From Micromonospora tulbaghiae (GTDB taxonomy: Bacteria; Actinomycetota; Actinomycetes; Mycobacteriales; Micromonosporaceae): DNA of 64,000 bases. The notes beneath the pieces are model-generated. The model searched no databases, was not told where the DNA came from, and saw only the letters and a program-made list of their open reading frames with translations. Location: positions 308,495 through 372,494 of the forward strand of contig NZ_FMCQ01000003.1 of the NCBI RefSeq assembly GCF_900091605.1, given 5' to 3'. Positions 33,120 to 41,844 of this stretch are shown here, piece after piece; the stretch's first letter is position 1; the number at the start of each line of letters is the position of its first letter. The position numbers and the translations under genes are program-made.

Positions 33120-34130
33120 TCAGATCAGGTCGCGGCGGCGGAACACCGTGAACGCGGCGGCCACCAGCGCGCCGGTGAGCCCGAGCAGCACCACCAGGCC
33201 CGACGTCCAGGTCAACGTGTACGAGCCGTCGCAGTAGCCGGAGATCCCGGGGCCGCAGGCGTTGTTGTCCCAGAGCCGCACCTCGCCGGACAGCCAGGCC
33301 GCCAGGTAGCTGGACAGCATGTACCGGTCCGGCCGGCCGACCTCCAGGATCTGGAACACCAGCCGCGCCCCCAGCTCCCACACCACCACGTACGCGGCCA
33401 CCGTGCCGAGCGCCGCCGACGTGTGCCGGCCCAGCGTGGCGACGGCGAACCCGAGCGCCGCGGCGAGCAGCACCAGCATCAGCCCGCGTACCCAGATCGC
33501 GGCCAGCGACGGCCAGAAGTCGCCGCCGGTCCGCCCGACCAGGCCGGACGCCTGGCCGATCAACCAGAACGCCCCGAGGTACGCCGCCGACGCCAGCACC
33601 GACAGGCCGAGCAGCCCGCCCAGCAGTGTGCCGAGCTTCGCGGCGAGCACAAGGGGCCGCCGTGGCCGCCACAGCAGCAGGTTGACCACCCCGCCCGAGT
33701 TCAGGTCGGCCCCGATGTAGGAGGCGCCGACCAGGAACCCGAACAGCGTCAGGAACGCGATCAGGAAGTAGAGCAGCGGCTCGGCCTCCTTGGCGAAGAC
33801 GAAGACGCCGCTGAGGTAGTCGGCCGCGCTCGGCAACTCCTCGATCTGGGCCGGGTCGATCTGGGCGCAGTCGCGCGGCAGGTAGTCGTTCTCGCCCGGC
33901 GGGAGCGTGCCCTCCCGGATCCGCAGGCAGCGGTCGTACGTCATCTCCATCTGGCGCACGCTCTCCGCGGCCTGGGCCTGCGCCCGGCTCAGCTCCGCCG
34001 GGCCGGGCCGGTGCGAACCGGCGAGCGTGGTCACCACAGTCACCGCGAAGGCGGCAGCCAGCAGCACCACCATGAGCTGCACGAAGCGCCGGGCGGCCAG
34101 CCGCTCCAGCTCGGCACGGACCAGGTTCAC
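33120..34130 (-). CDS. ABC transporter permease (ABC-2 type)
   Basis: 336 residues with about six transmembrane helices. A helix near 18-38 is followed by a large extracytoplasmic loop of about 85 residues with two cysteines (YDRCLRI and PRDCAQI), then the remaining helices with YIGADLNSGGVVNLLLWRPRRP on the cytoplasmic side, as in ABC-2 permeases. A second Cys-containing external segment (NACGPGISGYCDGS) lies before the last helix. The GTG at 34130 overlaps the stop of the ATP-binding gene (GTGA). The substrate is unknown. Confidence 0.85.
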   Translation of the reverse strand: MNLVRAELERLAARRFVQLMVVLLAAAFAVTVVTTLAGSHRPGPAELSRAQAQAAESVRQMEMTYDRCLRIREGTLPPGENDYLPRDCAQIDPAQIEELPSAADYLSGVFVFAKEAEPLLYFLIAFLTLFGFLVGASYIGADLNSGGVVNLLLWRPRRPLVLAAKLGTLLGGLLGLSVLASAAYLGAFWLIGQASGLVGRTGGDFWPSLAAIWVRGLMLVLLAAALGFAVATLGRHTSAALGTVAAYVVVWELGARLVFQILEVGRPDRYMLSSYLAAWLSGEVRLWDNNACGPGISGYCDGSYTLTWTSGLVVLLGLTGALVAAAFTVFRRRDLI

Positions 34131-35131
34131 GCGTCCACCTCCCGGCTCTCCCGGACGTCGAGGTCGATCACACCGTCGTTCGGCGGCGCGCCGTCGACCT
34201 GTCGCGGCACCGCCACGTGCTCGTGGTCGCCGGTCAGCTCCAGGAAGACGCTCTCCAGGTCCGGCCGCAGCGGGACCAGCTCGCGTACCCACATGCCCTG
34301 CTCGCCGAGCGTCCGGCTGATCGTCTCCGGATCCTGCACGCCGGTCACCACCAGGTGGTCCGGCGCGACCGTCACCGACAGGCCGGCCCGGCCCAGCAAC
34401 TGCCCGGCCTGCTCCGGGTCGGCCACCCGGACCCGCCACTGGTGCTGGTCGAAGCCGGCCAGCACCTCCTCCACCGGCCCGTACGCGACCCGCCGCCCCC
34501 GGCTGACGATCGTCACGTGGTCGCAGATCAGCTGGATCTCGGCGAGGATGTGGCTGGACAGCAGCACCGTCACCCCGGCCTCGGCCAGTGACCGGGTCAG
34601 GTCACGCATCTCCCGGATGCCGGCCGGGTCCAGCCCGTTCGCCGGTTCGTCCAGGATCAGCAGCTCCGGGCTCTTCAGCAGGGCCGACGCGACCGCCAGC
34701 CGCTGCTTCATGCCCAGCGAGTAGCCCTTGACCCGCTCGTCGCCCCGGTCGCGCAGCCCGACCTGTTCCAGCACCTCGTCCACCCGGGCGGTCGGCACAC
34801 CGCCGGCCAGGGCCAGCAGCCGCAGCGTCCGGTGGGCGGTGAAGTTGGCGAAGAACTGCGGGCTCTCCACGATCGCGCCGACTCGCCCGGCCACGTCCGG
34901 CAGGTGCTCGGGTGACTCGGCGCCCAGCACGCGCATCCGCCCGGCGTCCGGCCGGACCAGCCCCAGCAGCGCGCGCAGCGTGGTCGTCTTCCCGGACCCG
35001 TTCGGCCCCAGGAAGCCGTGCACCTGGCCCGCCTCGACGAGCATGTCGAAACCGTCGACGGCGATCCGGCGCCCCTGGCGCAGCGTGTGGAACGTCTTGC
35101 GGAGGCCGGCGATCTCGATGACCGCGCTCAT
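34127..35131 (-). CDS. ABC transporter ATP-binding protein (drug/export type)
   Basis: 334 residues. Walker A GPNGSGKTTT, the Q-loop region IVESPQFF, signature YSLGMKQRL, Walker B LLILDEPANGLDP and the H-loop LLSSHIL are all present. The C-terminal about 110 residues are the accessory domain seen in DrrA/BcrA-like exporters. It forms a two-gene unit with the permease by a 4-nt overlap. The ATG at 35131 has GGGAGG upstream. Confidence 0.93.
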   Translation of the reverse strand: MSAVIEIAGLRKTFHTLRQGRRIAVDGFDMLVEAGQVHGFLGPNGSGKTTTLRALLGLVRPDAGRMRVLGAESPEHLPDVAGRVGAIVESPQFFANFTAHRTLRLLALAGGVPTARVDEVLEQVGLRDRGDERVKGYSLGMKQRLAVASALLKSPELLILDEPANGLDPAGIREMRDLTRSLAEAGVTVLLSSHILAEIQLICDHVTIVSRGRRVAYGPVEEVLAGFDQHQWRVRVADPEQAGQLLGRAGLSVTVAPDHLVVTGVQDPETISRTLGEQGMWVRELVPLRPDLESVFLELTGDHEHVAVPRQVDGAPPNDGVIDLDVRESREVDA

Positions 35132-35263
35132 CCGCGCGCCTCCCGGCAGCGGTCGGGCATGAGTGTCCTTCCGGAAGCGGTGACCAACGACACGGCGCCC
35201 CACCCTATGGCGGTGGCGCCGCCCGTGGGGGGCGCCGGGCCGGGTGCGTGATTGGATGGAGCG

Positions 35264-36103
35264 GTGACTGGTGACCTGATCCCCGGCGCCCCGGGCGCCC
35301 CCGCCCCCTCGACCGTGGACGCGGATCTGGTGGTCAGCCTCGACGGAGTCGTCGTCAAGCGTTCCGGCACCGCGCTGGTGCACGACGTCGACTGGCGGGT
35401 CGAGCTGGACGAACGGTGGGTGGTGCTCGGGCCGAACGGCGCGGGCAAGACCACGCTGCTCAACCTGGCCGCCGGCCGGCTGCACCCGACCAGCGGCGTC
35501 GCGCACGTGCTCGGCGAGCGTATCGGCCGTACCGACGTCAACGAGCTGCGTACCCGCATCGGCCTGTCCACCGCGACGCTCGCCGAGCGGATCCCCGCCG
35601 AGGAGCGCGTCGTCGACGTGGTGGTGACCGCCGCCTGGTCGGTGGTCGGCCGCTGGCGGGAGAGCTACGACCGCACCGACGTGGCGCGCGCCGCCGCGCT
35701 GCTGCGCCAGCTCGGCGTCGGCCACCTCACCGACCGCACCTACGGCACGCTGTCCGAGGGCGAGCGCAAACGCGTCCAGATCGCCCGCGCCCTGATGACC
35801 GACCCGGAGCTGCTGCTGCTCGACGAGCCCGCAGCCGGGCTCGACCTGGGCGGGCGCGAGGACCTGGTGGCCCGGCTGGCCGAGCTGGCGTACGACCCGG
35901 ACGCGCCGGCCATGGTGCTCGTCACCCACCACGTCGAGGAGATCCCGCCGGGCTTCACCCACGCGCTGCTGCTGCGCGAGGGCGGCGTGGTGGCGCAGGG
36001 CCTGCTCGCCGAGGTGCTCACCGCCGACAACCTGTCGAAGACGTTCGGCCTGCCGCTGGTGGTCACGCGGTCCGGCGACCGCTGGGCCGCCCGCGCCGCC
36101 TGA
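35264..36103 (+). CDS. ABC transporter ATP-binding protein, stand-alone
   Basis: 279 residues. Walker A GPNGAGKTTL, signature TLSEGERKRVQIARA, Walker B ELLLLDEPAAGLDLGG and THHVEEIP (H-loop) are intact. The long segment between Walker A and the signature (TDVNELRTRIGLS, VVVTAAWSVVGRWRESYDR) resembles the ModF/YlmA-like family of soluble ABC ATPases lacking a permease. No permease gene is next to it. The start at GTG 35264 is not certain; a TTG at 35252 is in frame. Confidence 0.85.
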   Translation: MTGDLIPGAPGAPAPSTVDADLVVSLDGVVVKRSGTALVHDVDWRVELDERWVVLGPNGAGKTTLLNLAAGRLHPTSGVAHVLGERIGRTDVNELRTRIGLSTATLAERIPAEERVVDVVVTAAWSVVGRWRESYDRTDVARAAALLRQLGVGHLTDRTYGTLSEGERKRVQIARALMTDPELLLLDEPAAGLDLGGREDLVARLAELAYDPDAPAMVLVTHHVEEIPPGFTHALLLREGGVVAQGLLAEVLTADNLSKTFGLPLVVTRSGDRWAARAA

Positions 36104-36119
36104 GCGACGGGACGACACA

Positions 36120-37016
36120 GTGCCGCAGACCCGGATCGCCGTCGTCGGCAGCGCCAACATGGACCTGGTCGGTATCGGCGCGGCACTGCCCAGGCCCGGC
36201 GAGACGGTGCTGGGCGACGACTTCGTCATGCTGCCCGGCGGCAAGGGGGCCAACCAGGCGGTCGCCGCGGTACGCGCCGGTGCGAGCTGCGTCTTCCTCG
36301 GCGCGATCGGCTCGGACTCGTTCGGCGTGACGCTGCGGGCCCGGATGACAGCGGCCGGCGTGGACACCGGCCACCTGCGGGTGGTCTACGGCCCGTCCGG
36401 CGTCGCGCTGGTGATGGTCGGCGGCGCGGGGGAGAACGCCATCCTGGTCACCCCCGGGGCGAACGCCGCGTTCACGTCGCCGACCGCCGACGAGCTCTCC
36501 GCCGTACGCGATGCGGACGTGCTGATCGCGCAGCTGGAGGTGCCGGTCGAGACGGTGACCGAGGCGGCGCTGGCGGCCAGGTCCGCGGGCACCCGGGTGG
36601 TGCTCAACGCCGCGCCGGCCCGGCCGGTGCCGGCCGAGCTGCTGGCGGCCACCGACCTGCTCGTGGTGAACGAGCCGGAGGCGCAGGCGCTGACCGGCCG
36701 GGGCCGGGACGAGCCGGCGGCGCTGCTCGACCTGGTGCCCCGGGCGGTGCTCACGCTCGGCGGCGACGGCGCCTGGTACGTCGACCGGGACCGCCCGCCG
36801 ACGCACGTGCCGGCCGTGCCGGTGGACGTGGTCGACTCGACCGCGGCCGGGGATGCGTTCACCGCCGCGCTCGCCGTGGCCTGGGGTGAGGGGCGGGACC
36901 TGGCCGACGCGGTGCGCTGGGCGGCGGCCGCCGGTGCGGCGTGCGTGCGCAAGCTCGGCGCCTCGGTGGCGCTGCCGCACCGCGCGGAGATCGACGAGCT
37001 CTTCCCGGCCGGCTGA
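36120..37016 (+). CDS. Ribokinase-like PfkB-family sugar kinase
   Basis: 298 residues. The N-terminal PfkB signature is GGKGANQAVAAVRAG and the C-terminal one is DSTAAGDAFTAALAVA, with the catalytic Asp in AAGD. The Asn and Asp of GSANMDLVG bind the sugar. The length and these motifs are those of ribokinases, which make ribose 5-phosphate. There is no ribose transporter or LacI regulator beside it, so the substrate could be another pentose or nucleoside. A GTG start, 16 nt after the ABC ATPase gene, suggests co-transcription. Confidence 0.88.
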   Translation: MPQTRIAVVGSANMDLVGIGAALPRPGETVLGDDFVMLPGGKGANQAVAAVRAGASCVFLGAIGSDSFGVTLRARMTAAGVDTGHLRVVYGPSGVALVMVGGAGENAILVTPGANAAFTSPTADELSAVRDADVLIAQLEVPVETVTEAALAARSAGTRVVLNAAPARPVPAELLAATDLLVVNEPEAQALTGRGRDEPAALLDLVPRAVLTLGGDGAWYVDRDRPPTHVPAVPVDVVDSTAAGDAFTAALAVAWGEGRDLADAVRWAAAAGAACVRKLGASVALPHRAEIDELFPAG

Positions 37017-37019
37017 GCC

Positions 37020-37790
37020 TCAGCCGGCCGGTTCGTCGGTGAGGCGCTCGCCCCGGCGGCGCAGCATGCCGAGCCCGGGGATACCGGCGACCGCGAGCTT
37101 GAGATCGCGTGTGACGTCCAGCAGGTCGTGCAGATCCGGGCCGACCCGGTCCAGCGTGGCCAGGATCGGCAGCACGTCCGAGGTGAGATGGTCCTTGAGC
37201 TTCGGCAACTCGTCCACCAGCCGGATCGCGGCGGTCACCTCCTCCGGGCTGAGCTGCTCCACGAACCGGGCCGCCATCGGCGCGGCCCGGCGCAGCGTCG
37301 CCTCGTACGCGGTCAGCAGCTCGCTCGCGGTGCCGGCCGCCTTCTCGGCGGTCGCCAGCGTGCCCGCCGCCCGCGCGGTCACCGTCTGCGCCTCGGTCAC
37401 CACACCGGCCGCCGTCCGGGCCACCCGGTCGGCCTCGCCGACCACAGTGGCCGCCGCCTCGGAGACCCGCTGCGCCTCGCCGACCACGACCGTCGCCGCG
37501 GCAGCCACCTCGGTCGCCGTGTCGATCGCCGCGGTGGCGGCGGCGCTGATCACCGCCACCTCGCGGACCGCCGTCTCCGCGTCGGTGAGCACCCGGTCGG
37601 TGCGGTCGAGCGTGCCCTCGATCCGGTCCACCACCCCGTCGATCCGCCGGACCAGCGCCTCCACCTGGTCGAGGACGGCGAACGCGCGAGCGGGTACCGA
37701 GGCCACCGTGGCGGCCGAGCCGAGCGCCTGGTCCACCGCGGTACGGGTCAGGCCGAGCAGGGCACCGGGCCGGGGAAGTGGGATCGCCAT
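37020..37790 (-). CDS. Coiled-coil, apolipoprotein-like protein of unknown function
   Basis: 256 residues, almost wholly Ala/Val/Glu/Thr-rich heptads. Repeats of the type AATVVGEADRVARTAAGVVTE run from about residue 60 to 160. A C-terminal helix block has EEVTAAIRLVDELPKLKDHL and DLHDLLDVTRDLKLAVAG. No signal peptide or membrane helix is seen, but the amphipathic repeats could bind membrane or gas-vesicle-like surfaces. It ends 3 nt from the convergent sugar-kinase stop. The ATG at 37790 is the first good start. Confidence 0.75.
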   Translation of the reverse strand: MAIPLPRPGALLGLTRTAVDQALGSAATVASVPARAFAVLDQVEALVRRIDGVVDRIEGTLDRTDRVLTDAETAVREVAVISAAATAAIDTATEVAAAATVVVGEAQRVSEAAATVVGEADRVARTAAGVVTEAQTVTARAAGTLATAEKAAGTASELLTAYEATLRRAAPMAARFVEQLSPEEVTAAIRLVDELPKLKDHLTSDVLPILATLDRVGPDLHDLLDVTRDLKLAVAGIPGLGMLRRRGERLTDEPAG

Positions 37791-37872
37791 GACATCCAGT
37801 GTGCGGCGTCGCGGCCAGTGCCGCCCGGCGGCTGCCGGGCGGTGAAGGTCACGCCGGGCCGCCGGCGCGGCG

Positions 37873-37878
37873 TAGGGT
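37873..37878 (+). promoter_or_regulatory. -10 element (TAGGGT) of the alpha/beta-hydrolase gene
   Basis: It ends 6 nt before ATG 37885, predicting a leaderless mRNA. Confidence 0.5.
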
Positions 37879-37884
37879 GCCGGC

Positions 37885-39378
37885 ATGCCCACCCCCGGCC
37901 CGGCGTCGCGGCGACTGCTCGCCTGCGCCGTGGTCGCGCTGCTCGCCGTCGTCCTGGGCGTCCTGCTCCTGGCCCGCGCCGACGCCGGTCTGAGCACCCG
38001 GCGGGCGACAGTGGCGGGGGTGCCACTGACCGAGGTCCGGGCGGACGGCGCGAGCGCGGACCGGCGGCCCGGAGTGGTGATCGCGCACGGCTTCGCCGGG
38101 TCCGCCCGGCTGATGCGGCCGCTCGCCGACTCGGTGGCCCGCCAGGGCGGGATCGTGGTGCTGCTCGACTTCGCCGGCCACGGTGCCAGCCGCTCCCGGC
38201 TGCCGGGCGCGGGCCGGGACGAGGAACGCGCCCGAGCGCTGCTGCGGCACGACCTGGACGTGGCCGTCGCGTGGCTGCGCGAGCGTCCCGGCGTCGACCC
38301 GGACCGGATCGTCCTGGTGGGGCATTCGATGGGCGCCGGCGCGGTCACCCGGTACGCGGTGGCGCATCCGGAGATCGACCGGACCGTGGCTATCTCGCTG
38401 CCCGACGGCGGTGACGTGCCGGCCGGCTGGCCCGGGAAGCTGACACTCGTGGTGGGTGGGCTGGAGTTCGCCGGCTTCCGCCAGGCCGTCGACGAGGCGA
38501 CCCGGGACGCACCGCCGGGCACCCGCACACGGGTGGTGGCACCCGGCGTCGAGCACGTCTCGGTGCTGTTCGCGCCGCGTACCCACGCCGCGGTGCTCGA
38601 CGCGCTCCCGGACCGTACCGGCGGGCCGCCGCCTGACCCGTTGACCCGGCCGGGCGGCGCCGGGCTGCTGCTGGTGGGGCTCGCGCTGGGCTTCGTGCCG
38701 CTGGCGGCGTTGCTGCCACGCCGGGCCGGGGCGAGCACCGGCGGTCCGCGTACCGGCGCGGGCCGGTGGCTCGCCGCGGTGGTGCCGGCGGCCGGGCTGG
38801 GCGCCGTGCTCGCCGCATTGCTGCCGACCGCCCGGCTGCCACTCGCCGTGGGCGGATACGTGGCCGTGTTCCTCCTGCTCACCGGCGTGCTGCTGGCCGC
38901 CGCAGCGCGCTTCACGCGCCCCTTCGCGCGAACCACGCGGCCACCGGCGACCGCGAGCGGCGTCCGGCCCGCGGTGGTCGCTGCCGTGCTCCTCGGGTAC
39001 GCCGTGCTCGCCGTCGCGCTGCCCCTGCACCTCGGGTTCACCTCGACCGTGCCGGTCGGAGCCCGGTGGTGGCTGCTGCCCCTGGTGACGTTCTGCTGCC
39101 TGGTCTTCCTGCTCGGCGCCGAGCGGCTCGCGGACGGCCCCGGCGTCCGCTACGCGGCCACCGGCGGGATCGCCGTGCTGGTGCTGGCCGTCGCGGCGGT
39201 GCTCGGCCTGGCGCCCGGGTTCGTGCTGCTCGTGGTGCCGCTGTTCGCGGCGCTGGTGGCCTGGCAGGCGGCGTGGGCGCTGGTGCTGCGCCGTCGGGGC
39301 GCGCCGTGGTGGCTGGCGCCGTCGGTCGGGGCGGTGCTGCTGGCCTGGCCGATGGCGACCACGCTGCCGCTGGCCTGA
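37885..39378 (+). CDS. Membrane-anchored alpha/beta hydrolase with C-terminal multispan domain
   Basis: 497 residues. A signal-anchor helix (about 10-30) is followed by an alpha/beta-hydrolase domain (about 40-250): the oxyanion motif VIAHGFAGSARLM, the nucleophile elbow LVGHSMGAGA and GVEHVSVLFAPR with the likely catalytic His. About seven transmembrane helices fill 255-497, an unusual add-on. The hydrolase part should face outside. It may act on a lipid or surface ester; no substrate evidence exists. Confidence 0.83.
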   Translation: MPTPGPASRRLLACAVVALLAVVLGVLLLARADAGLSTRRATVAGVPLTEVRADGASADRRPGVVIAHGFAGSARLMRPLADSVARQGGIVVLLDFAGHGASRSRLPGAGRDEERARALLRHDLDVAVAWLRERPGVDPDRIVLVGHSMGAGAVTRYAVAHPEIDRTVAISLPDGGDVPAGWPGKLTLVVGGLEFAGFRQAVDEATRDAPPGTRTRVVAPGVEHVSVLFAPRTHAAVLDALPDRTGGPPPDPLTRPGGAGLLLVGLALGFVPLAALLPRRAGASTGGPRTGAGRWLAAVVPAAGLGAVLAALLPTARLPLAVGGYVAVFLLLTGVLLAAAARFTRPFARTTRPPATASGVRPAVVAAVLLGYAVLAVALPLHLGFTSTVPVGARWWLLPLVTFCCLVFLLGAERLADGPGVRYAATGGIAVLVLAVAAVLGLAPGFVLLVVPLFAALVAWQAAWALVLRRRGAPWWLAPSVGAVLLAWPMATTLPLA

Positions 39379-39388
39379 CCGACGCCGC

Positions 39389-39871
39389 TCATCGGCGGTC
39401 CGTCTGCTGCTCCACGGCACGTTGCACGGCCCGGTAGATCTGCCCGAACCGCAGCGCGTCCGGCGTGCGGACCAGCATCGTCTCCCGGCCGTGGTGCTGC
39501 ACCCACAGCTCGTGCACCCGGTTGCCGCGCTCGTAGGAGCGGTCCAGCCAGCCGAGCGGCACCTCCAGGAACGGCGTGAGCGCCAGCCCGGCCACCACGA
39601 ACGCGGCCAGGGTGATCAGGGCGAGCTTCCACTCGCCCCGGTCCTGCGCGGACCAGGCCAGCGAGAGCACGCAGACCACCGCGACCAGTGGCGGCAGCGA
39701 CAGGAGCAGGACCAGCACCCCGCGTCCCAGTACCCGCCCCCGAACGGCGAGCGTGGTGGTGCCGCGCGCGTGCCAGACGTACGTGACGTCGGCGAGCGCG
39801 ACGACCTGGCCGCCCGCGTGGATCGCCTCCGAGGTGACCTGTACCGCGTCGTCTCGGTAATAGAGGACCAT
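39389..39871 (-). CDS. DUF6232-like small membrane protein, copy 1
   Basis: 160 residues. It begins with a short beta-rich region (VLYYRDDAVQVTSEAIHAGG, then VALADVTYVWHARG), followed by two transmembrane helices and the tail RTPDALRFGQIYRAVQRAVEQ. The same layout and tail occur in the gene at 40305, so the two are paralogues. The hexamer TAGGCT lies 5 nt before the ATG (39877-39882), suggesting a leaderless transcript. Function unknown; the N-terminal part may bind a partner on the cytoplasmic side. Confidence 0.75.
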   Translation of the reverse strand: MVLYYRDDAVQVTSEAIHAGGQVVALADVTYVWHARGTTTLAVRGRVLGRGVLVLLLSLPPLVAVVCVLSLAWSAQDRGEWKLALITLAAFVVAGLALTPFLEVPLGWLDRSYERGNRVHELWVQHHGRETMLVRTPDALRFGQIYRAVQRAVEQQTDRR

Positions 39872-39876
39872 GAATC

Positions 39877-39882
39877 AGCCTA
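39877..39882 (-). promoter_or_regulatory. -10 element (TAGGCT) of DUF6232 copy 1
   Basis: 5 nt before ATG 39871, facing the divergent TAGGCT of the SnoaL-like gene. Confidence 0.45.
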
Positions 39883-39917
39883 ACCGCGCGCGTCGATGCC
39901 GGCGCGTCCTGCGCCGC

Positions 39918-39923
39918 TAGGCT
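39918..39923 (+). promoter_or_regulatory. -10 element (TAGGCT) of the SnoaL-like gene
   Basis: 7 nt before ATG 39931, predicting a leaderless mRNA. Confidence 0.5.
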
Positions 39924-39930
39924 GGCGGAC

Positions 39931-40359
39931 ATGGCGGACCGGAACGGGGCCGGGATCGGTGACGAGCAGGCGCGCAACGTCGAGGTGGTCAAGCGCTACC
40001 TGCGCACCTTCGTCACGAAGGACCTGGCCGAGTTGGCCGAGGTGGTCGACGAGGACGTGGAGGTCTACGGCTCGGGCACTGCGGTACGCGGTCGCCGCTA
40101 CCCCGAGGCCGCCGTCTCCTCGCCCGGCCTGACCGTGCTCGACCAGGAGATCCGGGAGATCTTCGCGGCCGGGGACCGGGTGGTGGTGTCGATGGCACAG
40201 ACGTACCGGCGCGACGCGACCGGGGCGACGACTGTGCAGAGCGCCTGCAAGATGTACCGCCTGGCCGGTGGTCGGATCGTGCAGTTCTGGGGCGAGCAGG
40301 ACACCTACGGCCTGTTGCGCGGGCTCGGCCTGCTGCCGGACGACCCGATCACGTTCTGA
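39931..40359 (+). CDS. SnoaL/NTF2-like protein
   Basis: 142 residues. [34 protein letters not shown] is the opening helix-strand unit of SnoaL-like proteins, and the rest alternates strands up to [20 protein letters not shown]. The family includes small isomerases, cyclases and non-catalytic binding proteins, and no function can be assigned. It is flanked on both sides by DUF6232 paralogues, and its last 55 nt overlap the convergent copy. Confidence 0.82.
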   Translation: MADRNGAGIGDEQARNVEVVKRYLRTFVTKDLAELAEVVDEDVEVYGSGTAVRGRRYPEAAVSSPGLTVLDQEIREIFAAGDRVVVSMAQTYRRDATGATTVQSACKMYRLAGGRIVQFWGEQDTYGLLRGLGLLPDDPITF

Positions 40360-40868
40360 CGCGCCGCGGAAGGGCCCGGCGCGGTACGACCGGGCCCCGG
40401 ACGGCCCGGTGCGGACGGCAGGCTCTCCATGGCCCGCTGCACCGCCCGGTAGACCTGGCCGAAGCGCATCGCGTCGCGGGTGTGCAGCAGGCGCACCGGC
40501 CGGCCCCGCCATTCGGCCCACATCTCCATCTCCCGGCTGCCCCGGGCGTAGGAGCGGTCCAGGTGTTCGAAGAGGAAGTCCGCGAGCGGCCCGACCGCGA
40601 GGCCGACCAGCACCGAGGTCCCGACGACGGCGATGGTGACCACCGCCGAACCCTGGAGCCACACGGCCAGCGCGATGCCCAGCACGGCGGCCACCAGCGG
40701 CCCGGCGAGCGCGGCCCCGATCGCGCCGCGTCCGGCGAGCACCCGCCAGGAGCGGTCGCCCCGCCGGTGCCACACGGTGGTCAGCTCGGCCAGCGGGTAG
40801 CTGCGCCCGTCCACCCGCACCGCGGTGGAGGTGACCTGGACGGAGCGGTCGTCGTAGTAGGTGATCAT
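40305..40868 (-). CDS. DUF6232-like small membrane protein, copy 2
   Basis: 187 residues. The N-terminus [20 protein letters not shown], the two transmembrane helices and the segment [20 protein letters not shown] parallel the copy at 39389. The last about 35 residues (Pro/Gly/Arg-rich) have no counterpart there and overlap the convergent SnoaL-like gene by 55 nt, so read-through past an older stop is likely. The ATG at 40868 has GGGAGTGAGG upstream. Confidence 0.75.
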   Translation of the reverse strand: MITYYDDRSVQVTSTAVRVDGRSYPLAELTTVWHRRGDRSWRVLAGRGAIGAALAGPLVAAVLGIALAVWLQGSAVVTIAVVGTSVLVGLAVGPLADFLFEHLDRSYARGSREMEMWAEWRGRPVRLLHTRDAMRFGQVYRAVQRAMESLPSAPGRPGPGRTAPGPSAARQNVIGSSGSRPSPRNRP

Positions 40869-41000
40869 GGCCTCACTCCCGGTGGCGGGGCGGCGGCGAC
40901 TCCGGCGCGGCGACCTGGGAGTCGCCGACACCACACTGTCTACCCCAACGAGGCGAGTCGTAAGGTTGGCACGCGACTTCGACGAGGAAGTGAGGGCAGC

Positions 41001-41774
41001 GTGGGCGAGTTCGTCAGGCTGGAAGTGAAGGACGGCATCGGCACCATCCGGCTGGAGCGGCCGCCGATGAACGCGCTCAACACGCAGGTGCAGGAGGAGT
41101 TGCGCGCCGCCGCGTCGGCGGCCACCGCCGACGCCGAGGTCCGCGCCGTGATCGTGTACGGCGGCGAGAAGGTCTTCGCGGCCGGCGCGGACATCAAGGA
41201 GATGGCCGACATGTCCTACGTGGACATGGCGGAGCGCGCTGCCGACCTGTCCAGCGCGCTCGGCGCGATCGCCCGCATCCCCAAGCCGGTCGTCGCCGCG
41301 ATCACCGGGTACGCGCTCGGCGGCGGGTGCGAGCTGGCGCTGGCCTGCGACTGGCGGATCGTCGCCGAGGACGCCAAGCTCGGCCAGCCGGAGATCAAGC
41401 TCGGCATCATCCCGGGCGCCGGCGGCACCCAGCGGCTGGCCCGCCTGGTCGGCCCGGCCCGCGCCAAGGACCTGATCATGACCGGTCGGATGGTCGACGC
41501 CGCCGAGGCGCTGCGGATCGGTCTGGCCGACCGCGTGGTCCCGGCCGGCGAGGTCTACGACGCCGCCGTGGCCTACGTGAAGCCGTTCCTGACCGGGCCG
41601 GTGCAGGCGCTGCGCGCGGCGAAGGCGGCTGTCGACGGCGGTCTGGACATGGACCTCACCTCCGGCCTGGCCTGGGAGAGCCAGCTCTTCGCGGCGCTGT
41701 TCGCCACCGACGACCGGCGCGAGGGCATGGCGGCGTTCGTGGAGAAGCGCAAGCCGGGCTTCACCGGTCGCTGA
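41001..41774 (+). CDS. Enoyl-CoA hydratase/isomerase
   Basis: 257 residues of the crotonase fold. The oxyanion-hole segments are [11 protein letters not shown] and [19 protein letters not shown]. The two catalytic acids of hydratases correspond to Glu in [18 protein letters not shown] and the preceding Glu in the GGCELAL helix. It would hydrate trans-2-enoyl-CoA in beta-oxidation. The GTG at 41001 follows GAGGG at suitable spacing. It lies 70 nt upstream of the TPP enzyme, possibly with a separate promoter. Confidence 0.9.
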   Translation: MGEFVRLEVKDGIGTIRLERPPMNALNTQVQEELRAAASAATADAEVRAVIVYGGEKVFAAGADIKEMADMSYVDMAERAADLSSALGAIARIPKPVVAAITGYALGGGCELALACDWRIVAEDAKLGQPEIKLGIIPGAGGTQRLARLVGPARAKDLIMTGRMVDAAEALRIGLADRVVPAGEVYDAAVAYVKPFLTGPVQALRAAKAAVDGGLDMDLTSGLAWESQLFAALFATDDRREGMAAFVEKRKPGFTGR

Positions 41775-41844
41775 CGCGAGAGCTGTTCACATCCGCGATA
41801 CCGGCCAGTAGCGTGACCCCGGTCGGTCGACGAAGGGGAATGGC

